From the NCBI GenBank assembly GCA_015478775.1, contig JADMKP010000007.1:620001-684000 (forward strand): a DNA stretch of 64,000 nucleotides. Reading direction: 5' to 3'. Position 1 is the stretch's first letter. Every line of letters starts with the position of its first letter. Of the stretch, positions 1-9,232 are shown in pieces. Position numbers and translations under genes: made by a program. The notes beneath the pieces are model-generated. The model was not told the DNA's origin, searched no databases, and worked only from the letters and a program-made list of their open reading frames with translations. The DNA is from Fermentimonas sp. (GTDB taxonomy: Bacteria; Bacteroidota; Bacteroidia; Bacteroidales; Dysgonomonadaceae).

Positions 1-744
1 CGAATACTGCATAAATGCAATATAACTAGGACCCGTAAGATCGAATACCCAACCCTCTTTATCTTTAGATTTAGCTTTAGCTGCGGCAGCATCAATAACG
101 CTTTGTGGCAATCCTGCCAAATCGTCCTTATGAGTCAACAACATCTCGTAAGCGTTTGTCTCACGCAGATTATTTTGCCCAAACTCCAAAGAAGCTTTAC
201 TTAACTGCAAAGAAAGAGCCCTGTACTTCTCTTTTCCTTCAGGGGACAAAGTAGCGCCACTATTCTCAAAACCTTCGTAATACTTTTCAACAAGTCGTTT
301 TTGTTCATTTGTTAATCCCAACTCGCCCCTTTGATTATAAACAGATTTAACACGATCAAACAACTTCTCATTCAAATTTATATAGTTTGAGTGCTCCGAC
401 ATCACAGGGCTCAAACGTTGAGAAATCTCCATCATCTCGTCGTTACTCTCAGAACTAAGCAGATTATAGAAAACACCACTCACTCTGTTCAACATCTCGC
501 CAGCATACTCCAATGCCTCAATTGTATTTACAAAAGTTGGCTTATCAGTATTGGCGGCTATAGCATCTATTTGAGCCTTATGCTCTGTTATACCCTTTTC
601 GAAAGCAGGTTCAAAATGCTCAATTTTAATTTCATCAAAAGGAGCCGTTTCATGAGGTCCATTAAACGGTTTAAAAAATGGGTTACTCCCCACTGCAACA
701 ACTGTTGTCATCATTACTAAAAAAATTAATATCTCTTTTTTCAT
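1..744 (-). CDS. M3 family metallopeptidase (Dcp-like), N-terminal part, runs off the window
   Basis: The reverse strand is open from an ATG at 744 to base 1 (248 codons) and has no stop, so the gene continues beyond the left edge. It is not in the ORF track because it is partial. The N-terminus is hydrophobic (MKKEILIFLVMMTTVV), consistent with a signal peptide. The mature part carries typical M3 features: an early NPFF..PFNGPHETAPFDEIK segment and FEPAFEKGI, then a long helical region, and it ends near TGPSYIAFMQYS. M3 enzymes of the Dcp type remove dipeptides or cut short oligopeptides and are zinc-dependent; the catalytic HExxH would lie outside this window. Family call is fairly firm; exact specificity is not. 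Confidence 0.85.
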   Translation of the reverse strand, partial: MKKEILIFLVMMTTVVAVGSNPFFKPFNGPHETAPFDEIKIEHFEPAFEKGITEHKAQIDAIAANTDKPTFVNTIEALEYAGEMLNRVSGVFYNLLSSESNDEMMEISQRLSPVMSEHSNYINLNEKLFDRVKSVYNQRGELGLTNEQKRLVEKYYEGFENSGATLSPEGKEKYRALSLQLSKASLEFGQNNLRETNAYEMLLTHKDDLAGLPQSVIDAAAAKAKSKDKEGWVFDLTGPSYIAFMQYS

Positions 745-898
745 TAAGTCTCATTTAAAATTTCTGGAAACTTTAATTATACTATCTCACTTACCACAAA
801 GATAATATTCAATTAACGAAATAACTAACCGGATAAACATATTTCTCGCTAAAACTGTATTAACTTAGACTTAAGTTTTATACAAAAGCATTATCAAA

Positions 899-1588
899 TC
901 ACCTCATAAAATGGTCCAGACTCTTTTTCCTTTCTTTCCAATCGGGCATGAATTCTGTTAGTAGTGAATAGTATTTCTTAGAATGATTCATTTGTATTAA
1001 ATGGCACAATTCGTGCGCTATTACGTACTCAATGCAGCTTTCGGTAGATTTAATTAGTTTAATATTCATTGAGATATTGGCTTTTGATGAGCAACTCCCC
1101 CACCTAGACTTCATGTTTTTCAAGCTTATCTTATTAGGCGAGATATCATACAAACTATTAAACTTATCAACAATAGACATCATTAACTGTGGCATCAGTT
1201 TATTTGCCATTTGCCTGTACCATTGTTCCATTAAATACTTCACCAAATCTTCATTTTTACACGCAACATCAATAAATTCACCATTAATGGTTACATTATT
1301 AAACGCACCAACTGTAACACGCATAATATACATTTTGCCCAAAAACAGATGCTTTTCACCATCTACAAACTCTCTTTTTGAGTAAGTTGGTCCACGCTCC
1401 TCAAACTTCTTTTTGTGCTTCAATATCCAATTGATCCTTTTATTTATTACATCATCAATCTCCTTTTTGGTGGCACGATGGGGAGCGCGCACTACCACAC
1501 TTCCATCAGTTTGAACAATGATACCAATAGATTTGCGTGAAGATTTAACAAGAGAGTAGCTTATAGAATCAGGCTTCTTAATTTCCAT
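899..1588 (-). CDS. YgjP-like (DUF45) putative zinc metallopeptidase
   Basis: A 229-residue protein of the YgjP/DUF45 family of predicted metal-dependent hydrolases. The zinc site is clear near the C-terminus: VIAHELCHLIQMNHS followed by a conserved tail with PDW, giving an HExxH-type motif written HELCH. The middle section KNMKSRWGSC is also characteristic of the family. The ORF track starts at a TTG (1597), but an ATG three codons later at 1588 fits better. The start overlaps the 3' end of the lipoprotein gene upstream by 11 bases, so the two are probably cotranscribed. Substrate is unknown; one E. coli relative has been linked to nucleotide hydrolysis. Confidence 0.85.
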   Translation of the reverse strand: MEIKKPDSISYSLVKSSRKSIGIIVQTDGSVVVRAPHRATKKEIDDVINKRINWILKHKKKFEERGPTYSKREFVDGEKHLFLGKMYIMRVTVGAFNNVTINGEFIDVACKNEDLVKYLMEQWYRQMANKLMPQLMMSIVDKFNSLYDISPNKISLKNMKSRWGSCSSKANISMNIKLIKSTESCIEYVIAHELCHLIQMNHSKKYYSLLTEFMPDWKERKKSLDHFMR

Positions 1589-2528
1589 CAAATTCAAAGA
1601 ATATACTTTTAGAGCTCTCTTCAGGAATCAGGTTCTTTAAAGCATTGTGTGCCTCAATCGGGAAATCTGTTGACAAGATATCACTTCCACTATTAATAAG
1701 TTCTCCATAAACATAATCACCCTTTACTTTTACGCTATTATCTATATTGCCCATTGTACCAAGGATAGTAAATACCCCAAGTTCGTGAAGAGCGTCATTA
1801 AACGAACTATCACGTGCAGAGGTACCAGTAAAAGCCACAATATTATCAAGATTTATATTACTTTTAAGTAATCTCTCAAGTTCATCGTGGTTTCTTACTG
1901 TTACAGATAAAAACAGCGTTGGATATTTTTTGTGGATATCCTTGGCTACATCTAAACTATATGTAATTAAAACAGCATAAGCCTCAGCACCTATATTGAT
2001 TATCATTTGAGCAGCTTCATCAAGATCGTCAACCGATTTAACATCCACCGTAAACATTGTTTTCCCTCTACCCCACTCCAAAACCTCCTCAAGGGTTGGA
2101 ATTGACCCTTCAACCTCATTTCCTACGTAATCAATAATAATTAAGCTTCTAATCTCCTCAAGCGTCAGATCTTTTATCGCCAAATCCTGAGTGGATGTGC
2201 GACCTGTTGTTTCGTCATGCATCAACACCAACACGTCATCTTTACTTCTTCTAACATCAAACTCTATAATTGCAGGTACGTGACTAATTGTATATTTAAA
2301 CATCTCAATAGTGTTCTCGGCATAACCTATATAATATCTACCACCTCTATGAGCAGAAACCATTGGAATACGATCATTAGTCCATGATAAAAACTCATAC
2401 GTGTCATCTGTGTTCTCAAGAGCAATTGTATGATAATTATCACTTTCACTTCTAACATTTGAACAACTTACCATTAAAGCACCTAATAATATAATCTGGA
2501 AGAGGTAATAGGTTCTTTTTATTTTCAT
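1578..2528 (-). CDS. glycerophosphodiester phosphodiesterase family lipoprotein
   Basis: A 316-residue lipoprotein. The N-terminus has a type II signal with the cysteine at residue 22 (LMVSC). The GDPD fold follows: catalytic HR at 60-61 (VSAHRGG), the metal-binding pair E89 and D91 (IEFDVRR) and H104 (MHDET). Family members hydrolyse deacylated phospholipids to sn-glycerol 3-phosphate and an alcohol; as a lipoprotein this one would act at the periplasmic face or the cell surface. It overlaps the downstream YgjP-like gene by 11 bases. GDPD assignment is firm, natural substrate is not known. Confidence 0.9.
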   Translation of the reverse strand: MKIKRTYYLFQIILLGALMVSCSNVRSESDNYHTIALENTDDTYEFLSWTNDRIPMVSAHRGGRYYIGYAENTIEMFKYTISHVPAIIEFDVRRSKDDVLVLMHDETTGRTSTQDLAIKDLTLEEIRSLIIIDYVGNEVEGSIPTLEEVLEWGRGKTMFTVDVKSVDDLDEAAQMIINIGAEAYAVLITYSLDVAKDIHKKYPTLFLSVTVRNHDELERLLKSNINLDNIVAFTGTSARDSSFNDALHELGVFTILGTMGNIDNSVKVKGDYVYGELINSGSDILSTDFPIEAHNALKNLIPEESSKSIFFEFDGN

Positions 2529-2661
2529 ATATTTTTAAATCTTATATTCGTTAATTCGGGTTTAAACATCAAAGATAAATAGTTATTTCGAACAATTTAA
2601 TTCATTAAAGAGTTTTAAAGATACATTTGAAATACATCAAGTGAAATTAAAATTGCAAATA

Positions 2662-2967
2662 ATGAATTCAAATAAAAATACATCAAAGCGCAAATCTACG
2701 GATAATGAAAATTTAAATAGTCGAAACCCCAACATAGAGAGTGACTTCAAGAAAAACAATGACAGTATTTCTGACAGCGATCTGGATATTGATGTTGAAT
2801 TAGATCCGGAACAAAGTGAAGCCAGTAGATATAATGATGAAGAATTTCTTAACAGTAAGCATGTCAATAAACATGACCAACCCACAGAGCAAAGGGAGTT
2901 GTCAGACGAAGAGAAAGCTTCATTAAGAGACAAAAATGACAAAAACAAAAACCGGATTGTTAACTAA
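2662..2967 (+). CDS. small hydrophilic acidic protein, function unknown
   Basis: About 101 residues, made almost entirely of polar and charged residues (runs such as SDSDLDIDVELDPEQSE). I see no membrane segment, no cysteine and no recognisable domain; it looks intrinsically disordered. The ORF track begins at a GTG (2641), but the first ATG at 2662 is more plausible. The reverse-strand ORF across the same bases is the shadow. It lies alone between the divergent GDPD gene and the nitroreductase. It may be a real conserved small protein of Bacteroidota, but I cannot assign a role. Confidence 0.5.
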   Translation: MNSNKNTSKRKSTDNENLNSRNPNIESDFKKNNDSISDSDLDIDVELDPEQSEASRYNDEEFLNSKHVNKHDQPTEQRELSDEEKASLRDKNDKNKNRIVN

Positions 2968-3034
2968 GTAAACGAGATTAATTTCTTTTGGTACACTATT
3001 TGCACTCATAGCTATATAAACTAAATTTATAAAT

Positions 3035-3646
3035 ATGGATCCAAATATGTGTTTTTTAGATATTGCTCAGAGCAGATATACAACAAAGAAATATAATTCT
3101 ACAAAGAAGATTGACAATAACATTATTGAACAACTTAAAGAGATAATCAGGTTAAGTCCATCATCCATAAACAGCCAACCCTGGAAGTTTACTTTTGTTG
3201 AGAATGAGAAAGTAAAGAATCAACTTTCTGAATTCTCTCATTACAATTCAAGTAAAGTAAAAGATGCAAGTCACGTTGTAGTATTTAGTGTTTTTAAAGA
3301 TGCTGAAGCTTTTGAAAACATGAGACTCTCACAACTCTCTGAAGGCACCTCAGCCTACTATAATCGAGTATTAAAGCCAAAGGGGGATGATCATATTATG
3401 AACTGGCTGACTTCTCAAGTTTATTTATCACTAGGTTTCTTTTTGAGTGCAACTGCCAGCCTGGGAATAGATTCAACACCCATGGAAGGTATAGAGCAGT
3501 CTGGATATGACACAGTTTTGCAAGATGAAGGCTATAAAACTTTGTTTGCAGTTGCAATAGGTTATAGAGACGATGAAGATATTAACCAGCCAAATAGCAC
3601 ACCTAAATTTAGACTTGAACAGGATTTGGTTATAAGATCAATTTAA
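3035..3646 (+). CDS. NfsB-like NAD(P)H-dependent nitroreductase
   Basis: A 203-residue FMN oxidoreductase of the oxygen-insensitive nitroreductase family. Supporting motifs are the N-terminal RYTTKKY, the FMN-contact segment SPSSINSQPWKF (about 41-52), the central TPMEGIEQSGYD, and the C-terminal VAIGYRDDED. Length matches the NfsB branch. Such enzymes reduce nitro compounds, quinones or flavins in the cytoplasm using NAD(P)H; some relatives are dihydropteridine reductases. It stands alone, so its physiological substrate cannot be inferred. Confidence 0.88.
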   Translation: MDPNMCFLDIAQSRYTTKKYNSTKKIDNNIIEQLKEIIRLSPSSINSQPWKFTFVENEKVKNQLSEFSHYNSSKVKDASHVVVFSVFKDAEAFENMRLSQLSEGTSAYYNRVLKPKGDDHIMNWLTSQVYLSLGFFLSATASLGIDSTPMEGIEQSGYDTVLQDEGYKTLFAVAIGYRDDEDINQPNSTPKFRLEQDLVIRSI

Positions 3647-3665
3647 AAATTGAAATATTGCAAAT

Positions 3666-3974
3666 TTATACTTCCAAGAGAGTCTGTTCTTTGATAGACT
3701 CTCTTAATTTATTAGCCTTTTCATGAAATTCTTTTATATTACCAAATTCAAAAAGGCGTACAACTTCTGAATTGCATACTTTGCATCTGCCAAAGATTCT
3801 CACATCATTCATCTTTGTTAGATATGCCTTATCAACATGTATGCCATTTACTGCAAAGTTTTTACAGTGCGAGCAATATATATTATTCTTAGTGATAAAA
3901 CAGAAAAATTTCCTATCGAGTCCCGTTAGTAATGCTCCTAATTGAAAATTGTTTATTAATTGTTCGCGGTGCAT
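3666..3974 (-). CDS. small protein with two CxxC pairs, possible zinc ribbon
   Basis: A 102-residue protein. It contains two cysteine pairs, CSHC near residue 34 and CKVC near residue 66, separated by about 30 residues, which is the usual spacing of a zinc-ribbon or treble-clef site. The C-terminus is a short charged helix. I do not recognise the family. It converges with the nitroreductase gene and is followed by an AT-rich gap before the UraA-like permease. A DNA- or RNA-binding accessory role is possible but not shown. Confidence 0.6.
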   Translation of the reverse strand: MHREQLINNFQLGALLTGLDRKFFCFITKNNIYCSHCKNFAVNGIHVDKAYLTKMNDVRIFGRCKVCNSEVVRLFEFGNIKEFHEKANKLRESIKEQTLLEV

Positions 3975-4103
3975 ATCTGTTTCCTTATATCTACTTTAAT
4001 TCTTTTCTATTACAAATATATACATATTATATCATTTGTTTGCATATCTTGCAAACAGAGTTGATATTACCTCAAAAGTACATGGCAATCTTGACTATAT
4101 AAG

Positions 4104-5294
4104 TCAAACCTCTTTGGTTTCCGGAATAATTAAATTCAGTATTACTCCTAATAGTGCAGATAGACCTATCCCTGTCATGCTTATATCTCCTATTGTAAGT
4201 ACAGCACCTCCAATTCCTGTGGTAAGTATAAGCGAAACAATTATCAGATTACGTGTATTACCCATATCTGTTTTGTTGTGAATCATATTGCTGATTCCTG
4301 TGGCAGCTATCATACCAAACAACAATAACATGATACCGCCCAGTACAGAACCAGGAATAGTTCTTAGAAATGCACTCACCTTTCCAACAAAAGAAAAGAG
4401 AATTCCTGTAATAGCAGCAATACGTATTACTGCCGGATCAGTTACTTTTGTAAGCACCATCGCACCTGTAACCTCTGAGTAAGTTGTAACCGGGGGGCCT
4501 CCTATAAAACCTGCAACAATACATGCCATACCATCGCCAAACATTGTACGGTGAAGCCCCGGTTCCTTAACAAAATCCTTATTGGCAACCTGGCTAACCG
4601 CATACACATCGCCCACATGCTCAATAACAGGAGCAATTGCTACTGGCACCATAAACAAAATAGCACCCCATGAGAATTCAGGTTTAATAAATTGAGGAAG
4701 ACTAATCCAAGCAGCTTCCGATATAATGGTGAGGTCAACCCTACCTAAAACAATAGCTGCTATATATCCAACAACTATTCCAGCAAAAATAGGAATTAAT
4801 TTCAAAATACCTTTAGCAAACAAGCTAACAACTATTGCTGTGATAAGTGCAATTATAGCAAGCAACCAATCCTCTGCAGCCATATCCACGCCTGTGCCAG
4901 CAAGTGAAAGACCAATAAGCATGATTACCGGTCCAATCACAACAGGAGGAAAAAGACGTTTGATAAGTCTAATACCTTGCCATTTAACAAGGGCACTCAT
5001 TAAGAAATAAACTAACCCAACCGATACCATCCCCGATAAAGTACCGGCAAGTCCGTATAGTTCTGTAGCTTTAATAATTGGTGCAATAAAAGCAAAACTA
5101 CTTCCTAAAAAAATAGGGACAATACCTTTCGTTATTAAATGAAAGATCAATGTCCCTACCCCGGCGGTAAAAAGGGCAGTTGATGGGTCTAGCCCGACTA
5201 GTAATGGAACCAGCACTGTTGCACCAAAGGCAACAAAGAGAAACTGTACTCCAACTACGGTTTTTTGTCCTCTGGAGAGTTGTTTGTTGTTCAT
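4104..5294 (-). CDS. uracil/xanthine permease, NCS2 family (UraA-like)
   Basis: A 396-residue multi-pass inner-membrane carrier. The conserved start FGATVLVPLLVGLDPSTAL and the motif LGSSFAFIAP identify the nucleobase-ascorbate (NCS2) family, and VVIGPVIMLIGLSLA plus the later PVTTYSEVTGA match the substrate-binding helices of UraA/UapA-type proteins. It should import uracil or xanthine by proton symport. The track start is a TTG (5297); the ATG at 5294 directly after it is preferred. With upp elsewhere in this window it forms a likely uracil salvage route, though the two are not linked. Confidence 0.9.
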   Translation of the reverse strand: MNNKQLSRGQKTVVGVQFLFVAFGATVLVPLLVGLDPSTALFTAGVGTLIFHLITKGIVPIFLGSSFAFIAPIIKATELYGLAGTLSGMVSVGLVYFLMSALVKWQGIRLIKRLFPPVVIGPVIMLIGLSLAGTGVDMAAEDWLLAIIALITAIVVSLFAKGILKLIPIFAGIVVGYIAAIVLGRVDLTIISEAAWISLPQFIKPEFSWGAILFMVPVAIAPVIEHVGDVYAVSQVANKDFVKEPGLHRTMFGDGMACIVAGFIGGPPVTTYSEVTGAMVLTKVTDPAVIRIAAITGILFSFVGKVSAFLRTIPGSVLGGIMLLLFGMIAATGISNMIHNKTDMGNTRNLIIVSLILTTGIGGAVLTIGDISMTGIGLSALLGVILNLIIPETKEV

Positions 5295-5406
5295 CAATTG
5301 TTAAAATATTATTTTGAGTGCAAAGATATATGATTTTAATGAAAAAATGAAGATAAATCTTTTTTGATGCAATATTACAGAATCTAATTCGATATGTAAG
5401 TAAAAA

Positions 5407-5438
5407 ATATCCGGACAACAAATTATCTGTCCGGATAT
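5407..5438 (-). terminator. rho-independent terminator after the small outer-membrane barrel gene
   Basis: A perfect 11-bp inverted repeat, ATATCCGGACA and TGTCCGGATAT, encloses a 10-base loop. Read on the reverse strand it is followed by a run of T (from TAAAAAA on the forward strand), which is the normal layout of an intrinsic terminator. It lies about 30 bases beyond the stop of the gene at 5467-6003. Confidence 0.75.
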
Positions 5439-5466
5439 AAAAAGAATGAATGAATGAAAAAACTAA

Positions 5467-6003
5467 CTAGAACTTAAACGAAACACCTGCATTTATTACC
5501 GATACACCATATCCTATCTCTGCAAAAGCAGCTATATTATCTGTAAAAAACCAACGAGCTCCTAAAAAAAGCGAATAACCAAGTCCGCTTCCATAACTAT
5601 TAGGTCCGTCATATCCTCCTGTAGTAGAATAACTTGCAAAATTATATCCAATCATTAATCCCGCATAAGGATCTAGCTGCGGTAATGTTTCGAAACCATG
5701 AAAATGATAAGCACCACGTGCACCAACTACAGTGTAATTCCATTTCTGAGTATAGCTCTCCGTTTTGTATCTGAATCCGGTGTTGCCTACATACCCCCCG
5801 AGACTGATAACCCCAGGGCCAGCTTCCCATAAACCATGCTCAATAGAACCACTGATTGCTGGTCGCCCTGTTCCAAGTCCACTTAAAGCGGTACCAAACC
5901 CTATTCCAAGATTTACTGCACTTGTACCTTTTTGAAACTGTTGTGCAAATATTGGCGAGTTTACTAACATGGCCAAAGCAGTAATAAAAATAATTTTTCT
6001 CAT
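5467..6003 (-). CDS. small outer-membrane beta-barrel protein
   Basis: A 178-residue protein with a clear signal peptide (MRKIIFITALAMLVNSPIFAQ). The mature chain alternates glycine/aromatic-rich strands and ends in VSFKF, a C-terminal phenylalanine signature of outer-membrane barrels. The size suggests an eight-stranded barrel of the OmpX/OmpW general class. It is the downstream partner of the beta-helix lipoprotein gene (44 bases apart, same strand), and a strong terminator follows. Function is unknown. Confidence 0.75.
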   Translation of the reverse strand: MRKIIFITALAMLVNSPIFAQQFQKGTSAVNLGIGFGTALSGLGTGRPAISGSIEHGLWEAGPGVISLGGYVGNTGFRYKTESYTQKWNYTVVGARGAYHFHGFETLPQLDPYAGLMIGYNFASYSTTGGYDGPNSYGSGLGYSLFLGARWFFTDNIAAFAEIGYGVSVINAGVSFKF

Positions 6004-6047
6004 GATTGTAATTTGAATTGTTTTGTAATACTATAAATTATATAATT

Positions 6048-7139
6048 TCAATTAGCCGCATATTTAATGTTTGCTCCTTGTATATATTTATTATTAGATG
6101 AGTTATATACGCCCTTCCAATCGCCAACTGCAGGTGAAGATGCGTTGCCATCCCCATTTGTGTCTCCACCATTAGCATCATCTTTATAAGATGTGAGTAT
6201 AGCTGACGAGGATATATTTATAATTCTGGATGATGAAGAATTTAAACCGGAACCTGCACTCATGAACTTTATTATTGCCCCTGCACCTATATTAATAGTT
6301 TGCGTTGATCCCTGAAACCATTCATTCATTACATAAGGCACTTCTGATACGTTCCATGAAACAACTGCTCCGTTTGGCGAGCTTGATGAAGTTAAATATA
6401 TACCATTGCCTGTATTGGTTTCCGCTGGATTTCTCGGGTTGTGAAACTTATTGTTTGTATTGAGTGTATAATAGGCATTTACGGATATGGGCCTACCATT
6501 ATCATATAATACATTATTTGTAAAAACACTAATCTCATTATCTATCATGGCCGAACCGCCATAAAACGCACAATTATTAAAAAAAGATGCTGATGAGCTT
6601 AATGTATGTGCAATTACACAATTATCAAATATGAATTGTGCAGAAGTGGGACCTGAAATTTTAACTGCGTTATAAAAACCACCGGTGTTGCCACCCGCAT
6701 ATAAAATATCTACAAACTGAAAGGTAGCACCATTTGTCCCATTTAAATTAATTTGTTGCCAGTCGCCCTTAAGCGGCTCTGTAACAACTCCATCACCATT
6801 TGTATCACCACAATAACTGTCATCTGCCAGCGATGTAAACACAATACGGTTAGTAGCTGTACCTTTAGCAAGTATTGTTCCTCCAACTATAGTAATTCTA
6901 GCTCCTTTTAGCTTTACAACTACACCCGGCTCAATTGTCAGTACACTTCTTACATCTATGTTTAAGTCTTTTATAACATACACATTGCCGGCAGTCCATG
7001 TTGTGGGCTCGGTAATATGATTTGTTATTTCAATAATATTGCAGTTCTGAACCTCTTCTTGTTCAAGGATATCATCAGTTTCGCATGCCGAAAAGATGAA
7101 TAAAATGCCTAATGTGATAAATAATAATAACTTTTTCAT
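6048..7139 (-). CDS. lipoprotein with a right-handed beta-helix-like region
   Basis: A 363-residue lipoprotein: type II signal with cysteine at residue 19 (FIFSACET). The remainder has the pattern of parallel beta-helix proteins: an entry segment VLTIEPGVVVKLKG, repeats rich in N, G, T and S, and two copies of a calcium-like GDTNGDG motif (around residues 111 and 326). Bacteroidota proteins of this kind are surface-exposed and of unknown function. Its gene sits divergent to the sensor kinase and is followed by the small outer-membrane barrel gene, so the two envelope proteins may be coexpressed. Confidence 0.75.
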   Translation of the reverse strand: MKKLLLFITLGILFIFSACETDDILEQEEVQNCNIIEITNHITEPTTWTAGNVYVIKDLNIDVRSVLTIEPGVVVKLKGARITIVGGTILAKGTATNRIVFTSLADDSYCGDTNGDGVVTEPLKGDWQQINLNGTNGATFQFVDILYAGGNTGGFYNAVKISGPTSAQFIFDNCVIAHTLSSSASFFNNCAFYGGSAMIDNEISVFTNNVLYDNGRPISVNAYYTLNTNNKFHNPRNPAETNTGNGIYLTSSSSPNGAVVSWNVSEVPYVMNEWFQGSTQTINIGAGAIIKFMSAGSGLNSSSSRIINISSSAILTSYKDDANGGDTNGDGNASSPAVGDWKGVYNSSNNKYIQGANIKYAAN

Positions 7140-7211
7140 TTCTTTGATATAATTAAATGTGACTTATAAATATTAAACGCAGCAAAGATAGAGGGAGGCA
7201 TATAAGTCAAC

Positions 7212-7258
7212 AACCCCCCAAAAGGGGTTATATCAATTAATAATGCTTTATATCTTTG
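7212..7258 (+). promoter_or_regulatory. divergent promoter region of the sensor kinase operon
   Basis: TATCTTTG at 7251-7258 matches the Bacteroidota -7 consensus TAnnTTTG and lies 12 bases before the GTG start chosen for the kinase. Upstream, at 7212-7229, AACCCC and GGGGTT form a short inverted repeat (6-base loop) midway between the two divergent genes; it could be an operator. I see no good -33 TTTG, so the promoter call is moderate. Confidence 0.45.
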
Positions 7259-7270
7259 CAATGATAAAAG

Positions 7271-9232
7271 GTGTATTATTTAAAATTTAAAGTTTTGAAA
7301 AATATATATGTCTTATTTTTATGTGTGTTTATGTGTAGCACTTTCTCAGCATTAGCACAGGATTTAGATTCTCTTGAATTAATTCTCAACACACACATTG
7401 AAAAAAAGGAATTAAAGCCCAAAGAATTATTAAAGATTTATGACGATCTAAGCTGGGGTTATTTGAATTCCAATTTTGATAAGTCGGTGCATTTTGGTGA
7501 AAAAGGTCTTGAATTATCTCATGAAGAAAACGACAAGGATTACATTGCTACTTTTACTCGTAACCTGGGTGTTGCCTATTATATGTCAAGCCAGTTTGAT
7601 ATAGCCGAAGAGTACTTAAGTGAAGCTTTGGATATGGCACAGAAAATTGATAACCATAATCTTGAAGGTCGTATATACGGTGCTTTAGGGAATCTATATA
7701 ACAGACAAAGCCAATACACACTAGCTTTAGACAATTATTTAAAAGCAACATCAATTTATGAGAAACAAGAAAATAAACTTCATCTGGGTAGGACATTAAG
7801 CAATATTGGGGTATTGTATCAAAAGCTACTTAATTTTGATCAGGCACTTAATTATTTTTATAGAGCTGCAGACATTGCAAATGAAATGAATGATAAAATG
7901 AGCCTTGCAAGTATTTACATATCACTTAGTGATATAAACATTGATATCGACAGAGAAAAGTCAATAAACTATGCAGAAGAAGCAATATTAATATTTAAAG
8001 AGTTTGGTAACAGGTTTAGTGAAGTTGATGCTATGCTTGGATTGGCAAAAATATATTATAGTACGGATGACTTTAATATAGCTCAAAAAGTTACTGAAGA
8101 TGCTTTGCAAATTTCTAAAGAGCTGGGATCTCCATTTTTAATATCACAATCATATGTAGATCTCTCCAATATATATTATTATCAGAAAAAATATGCACTA
8201 AGTGAGCAAGCAGCCATAAGTGCGTGGGAAAACGACTCTACCGATATAAATCTTACAAACAACATATTATATAATATAACCAGAGCAAATATTTTTTTAG
8301 GAAACCCCGAAAAAACAGAAATGTACCTCTACAAACTACGTGATCAGCTGGAGCTCTACTCAAATAATGAGTACCAGAATGCATTATCAGAGCTTGAGGT
8401 AAAGTATGAGACAGAGAAAAAGGAGCTAAAAATTATAGCTCTGGAAAATGAAAAGAGGCTTAATAGAATGTTAGTAACTGCTACTGTAGCATTACTGCTT
8501 TTTGCATTAGGCTTTTTTATTGTGAGACACAGACTATCGAGGAGCAGACAAAAACTTGCCGAACAAAAGGTGGTTCAGTTGCAAAAAGAGAAGCAGCTTG
8601 CAACCGTTCAAGCTGCACTTGATGGTGAAACTGCCGAAAGAAACCGTCTTGCAAAAGACTTGCATGACGGGTTGGGCAGTATGCTTTCAGTTGTAAAATA
8701 TAATCTTCCAGAAATGAAAACAGGTGTAATATTAGAAAAAGAAAGTGTTGATAGATTCAGAAAAGCCGTGGATATGCTCGACAGCTCAATTCAGGAGCTA
8801 CGCAGAGTTGCTCATCATATGATGCCCGAGTCATTAATAAGGTTTGGATTAAAAGCTTCACTTGCCGATTTTTGTGATGCCATACCTAATACTCATTTTC
8901 ATTATTATGGTAATGAAGAAAGACTAAGTAGCAAGATGGAAATCCTCATTTACCGGTCGGTTCACGAGCTGGTAAACAATGCTCTCAAACATTCAGAAGC
9001 AGATAAAATCGACGTTCAGATAATTCAGGAGTGGGACCGCTTATCGTTGGTTGTGCAAGATAATGGCAAAGGGTTTGATAGTAATACTAGATATGCAGGT
9101 ATGGGTTTGGAGAACATTAAAGAACGAGTGGAATCATACGGAGGCAAAATGTTTATATCATCTGCTATAGGCAAGGGAACCGAAATACATATAGAGCTTA
9201 AACCAGATAATAAAAAAAACGACAATGAGTAA
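7271..9232 (+). CDS. TPR-containing sensor histidine kinase (HisKA_3 type)
   Basis: A 653-residue membrane kinase. Order of parts: signal sequence ending ALAQ (about residue 30), tandem tetratricopeptide repeats to about 340, a coiled coil, one membrane helix at about 400-420, a second coiled coil, the HisKA_3 dimerisation domain with phospho-acceptor H465 (KDLHDGLGS), and a HATPase_c domain with the N box at 569-570 and GMGLENIKERV as a G box. The periplasmic TPR array probably senses a partner protein. The start is not certain: the track uses a GTG at 7271, a TTG at 7295 is possible. Its stop overlaps the regulator start by eight bases. Confidence 0.9.
   Translation: MYYLKFKVLKNIYVLFLCVFMCSTFSALAQDLDSLELILNTHIEKKELKPKELLKIYDDLSWGYLNSNFDKSVHFGEKGLELSHEENDKDYIATFTRNLGVAYYMSSQFDIAEEYLSEALDMAQKIDNHNLEGRIYGALGNLYNRQSQYTLALDNYLKATSIYEKQENKLHLGRTLSNIGVLYQKLLNFDQALNYFYRAADIANEMNDKMSLASIYISLSDINIDIDREKSINYAEEAILIFKEFGNRFSEVDAMLGLAKIYYSTDDFNIAQKVTEDALQISKELGSPFLISQSYVDLSNIYYYQKKYALSEQAAISAWENDSTDINLTNNILYNITRANIFLGNPEKTEMYLYKLRDQLELYSNNEYQNALSELEVKYETEKKELKIIALENEKRLNRMLVTATVALLLFALGFFIVRHRLSRSRQKLAEQKVVQLQKEKQLATVQAALDGETAERNRLAKDLHDGLGSMLSVVKYNLPEMKTGVILEKESVDRFRKAVDMLDSSIQELRRVAHHMMPESLIRFGLKASLADFCDAIPNTHFHYYGNEERLSSKMEILIYRSVHELVNNALKHSEADKIDVQIIQEWDRLSLVVQDNGKGFDSNTRYAGMGLENIKERVESYGGKMFISSAIGKGTEIHIELKPDNKKNDNE

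Noticed and set aside
391-720. 109-residue forward ORF
   Set aside because: Antisense to the partial M3 peptidase gene.
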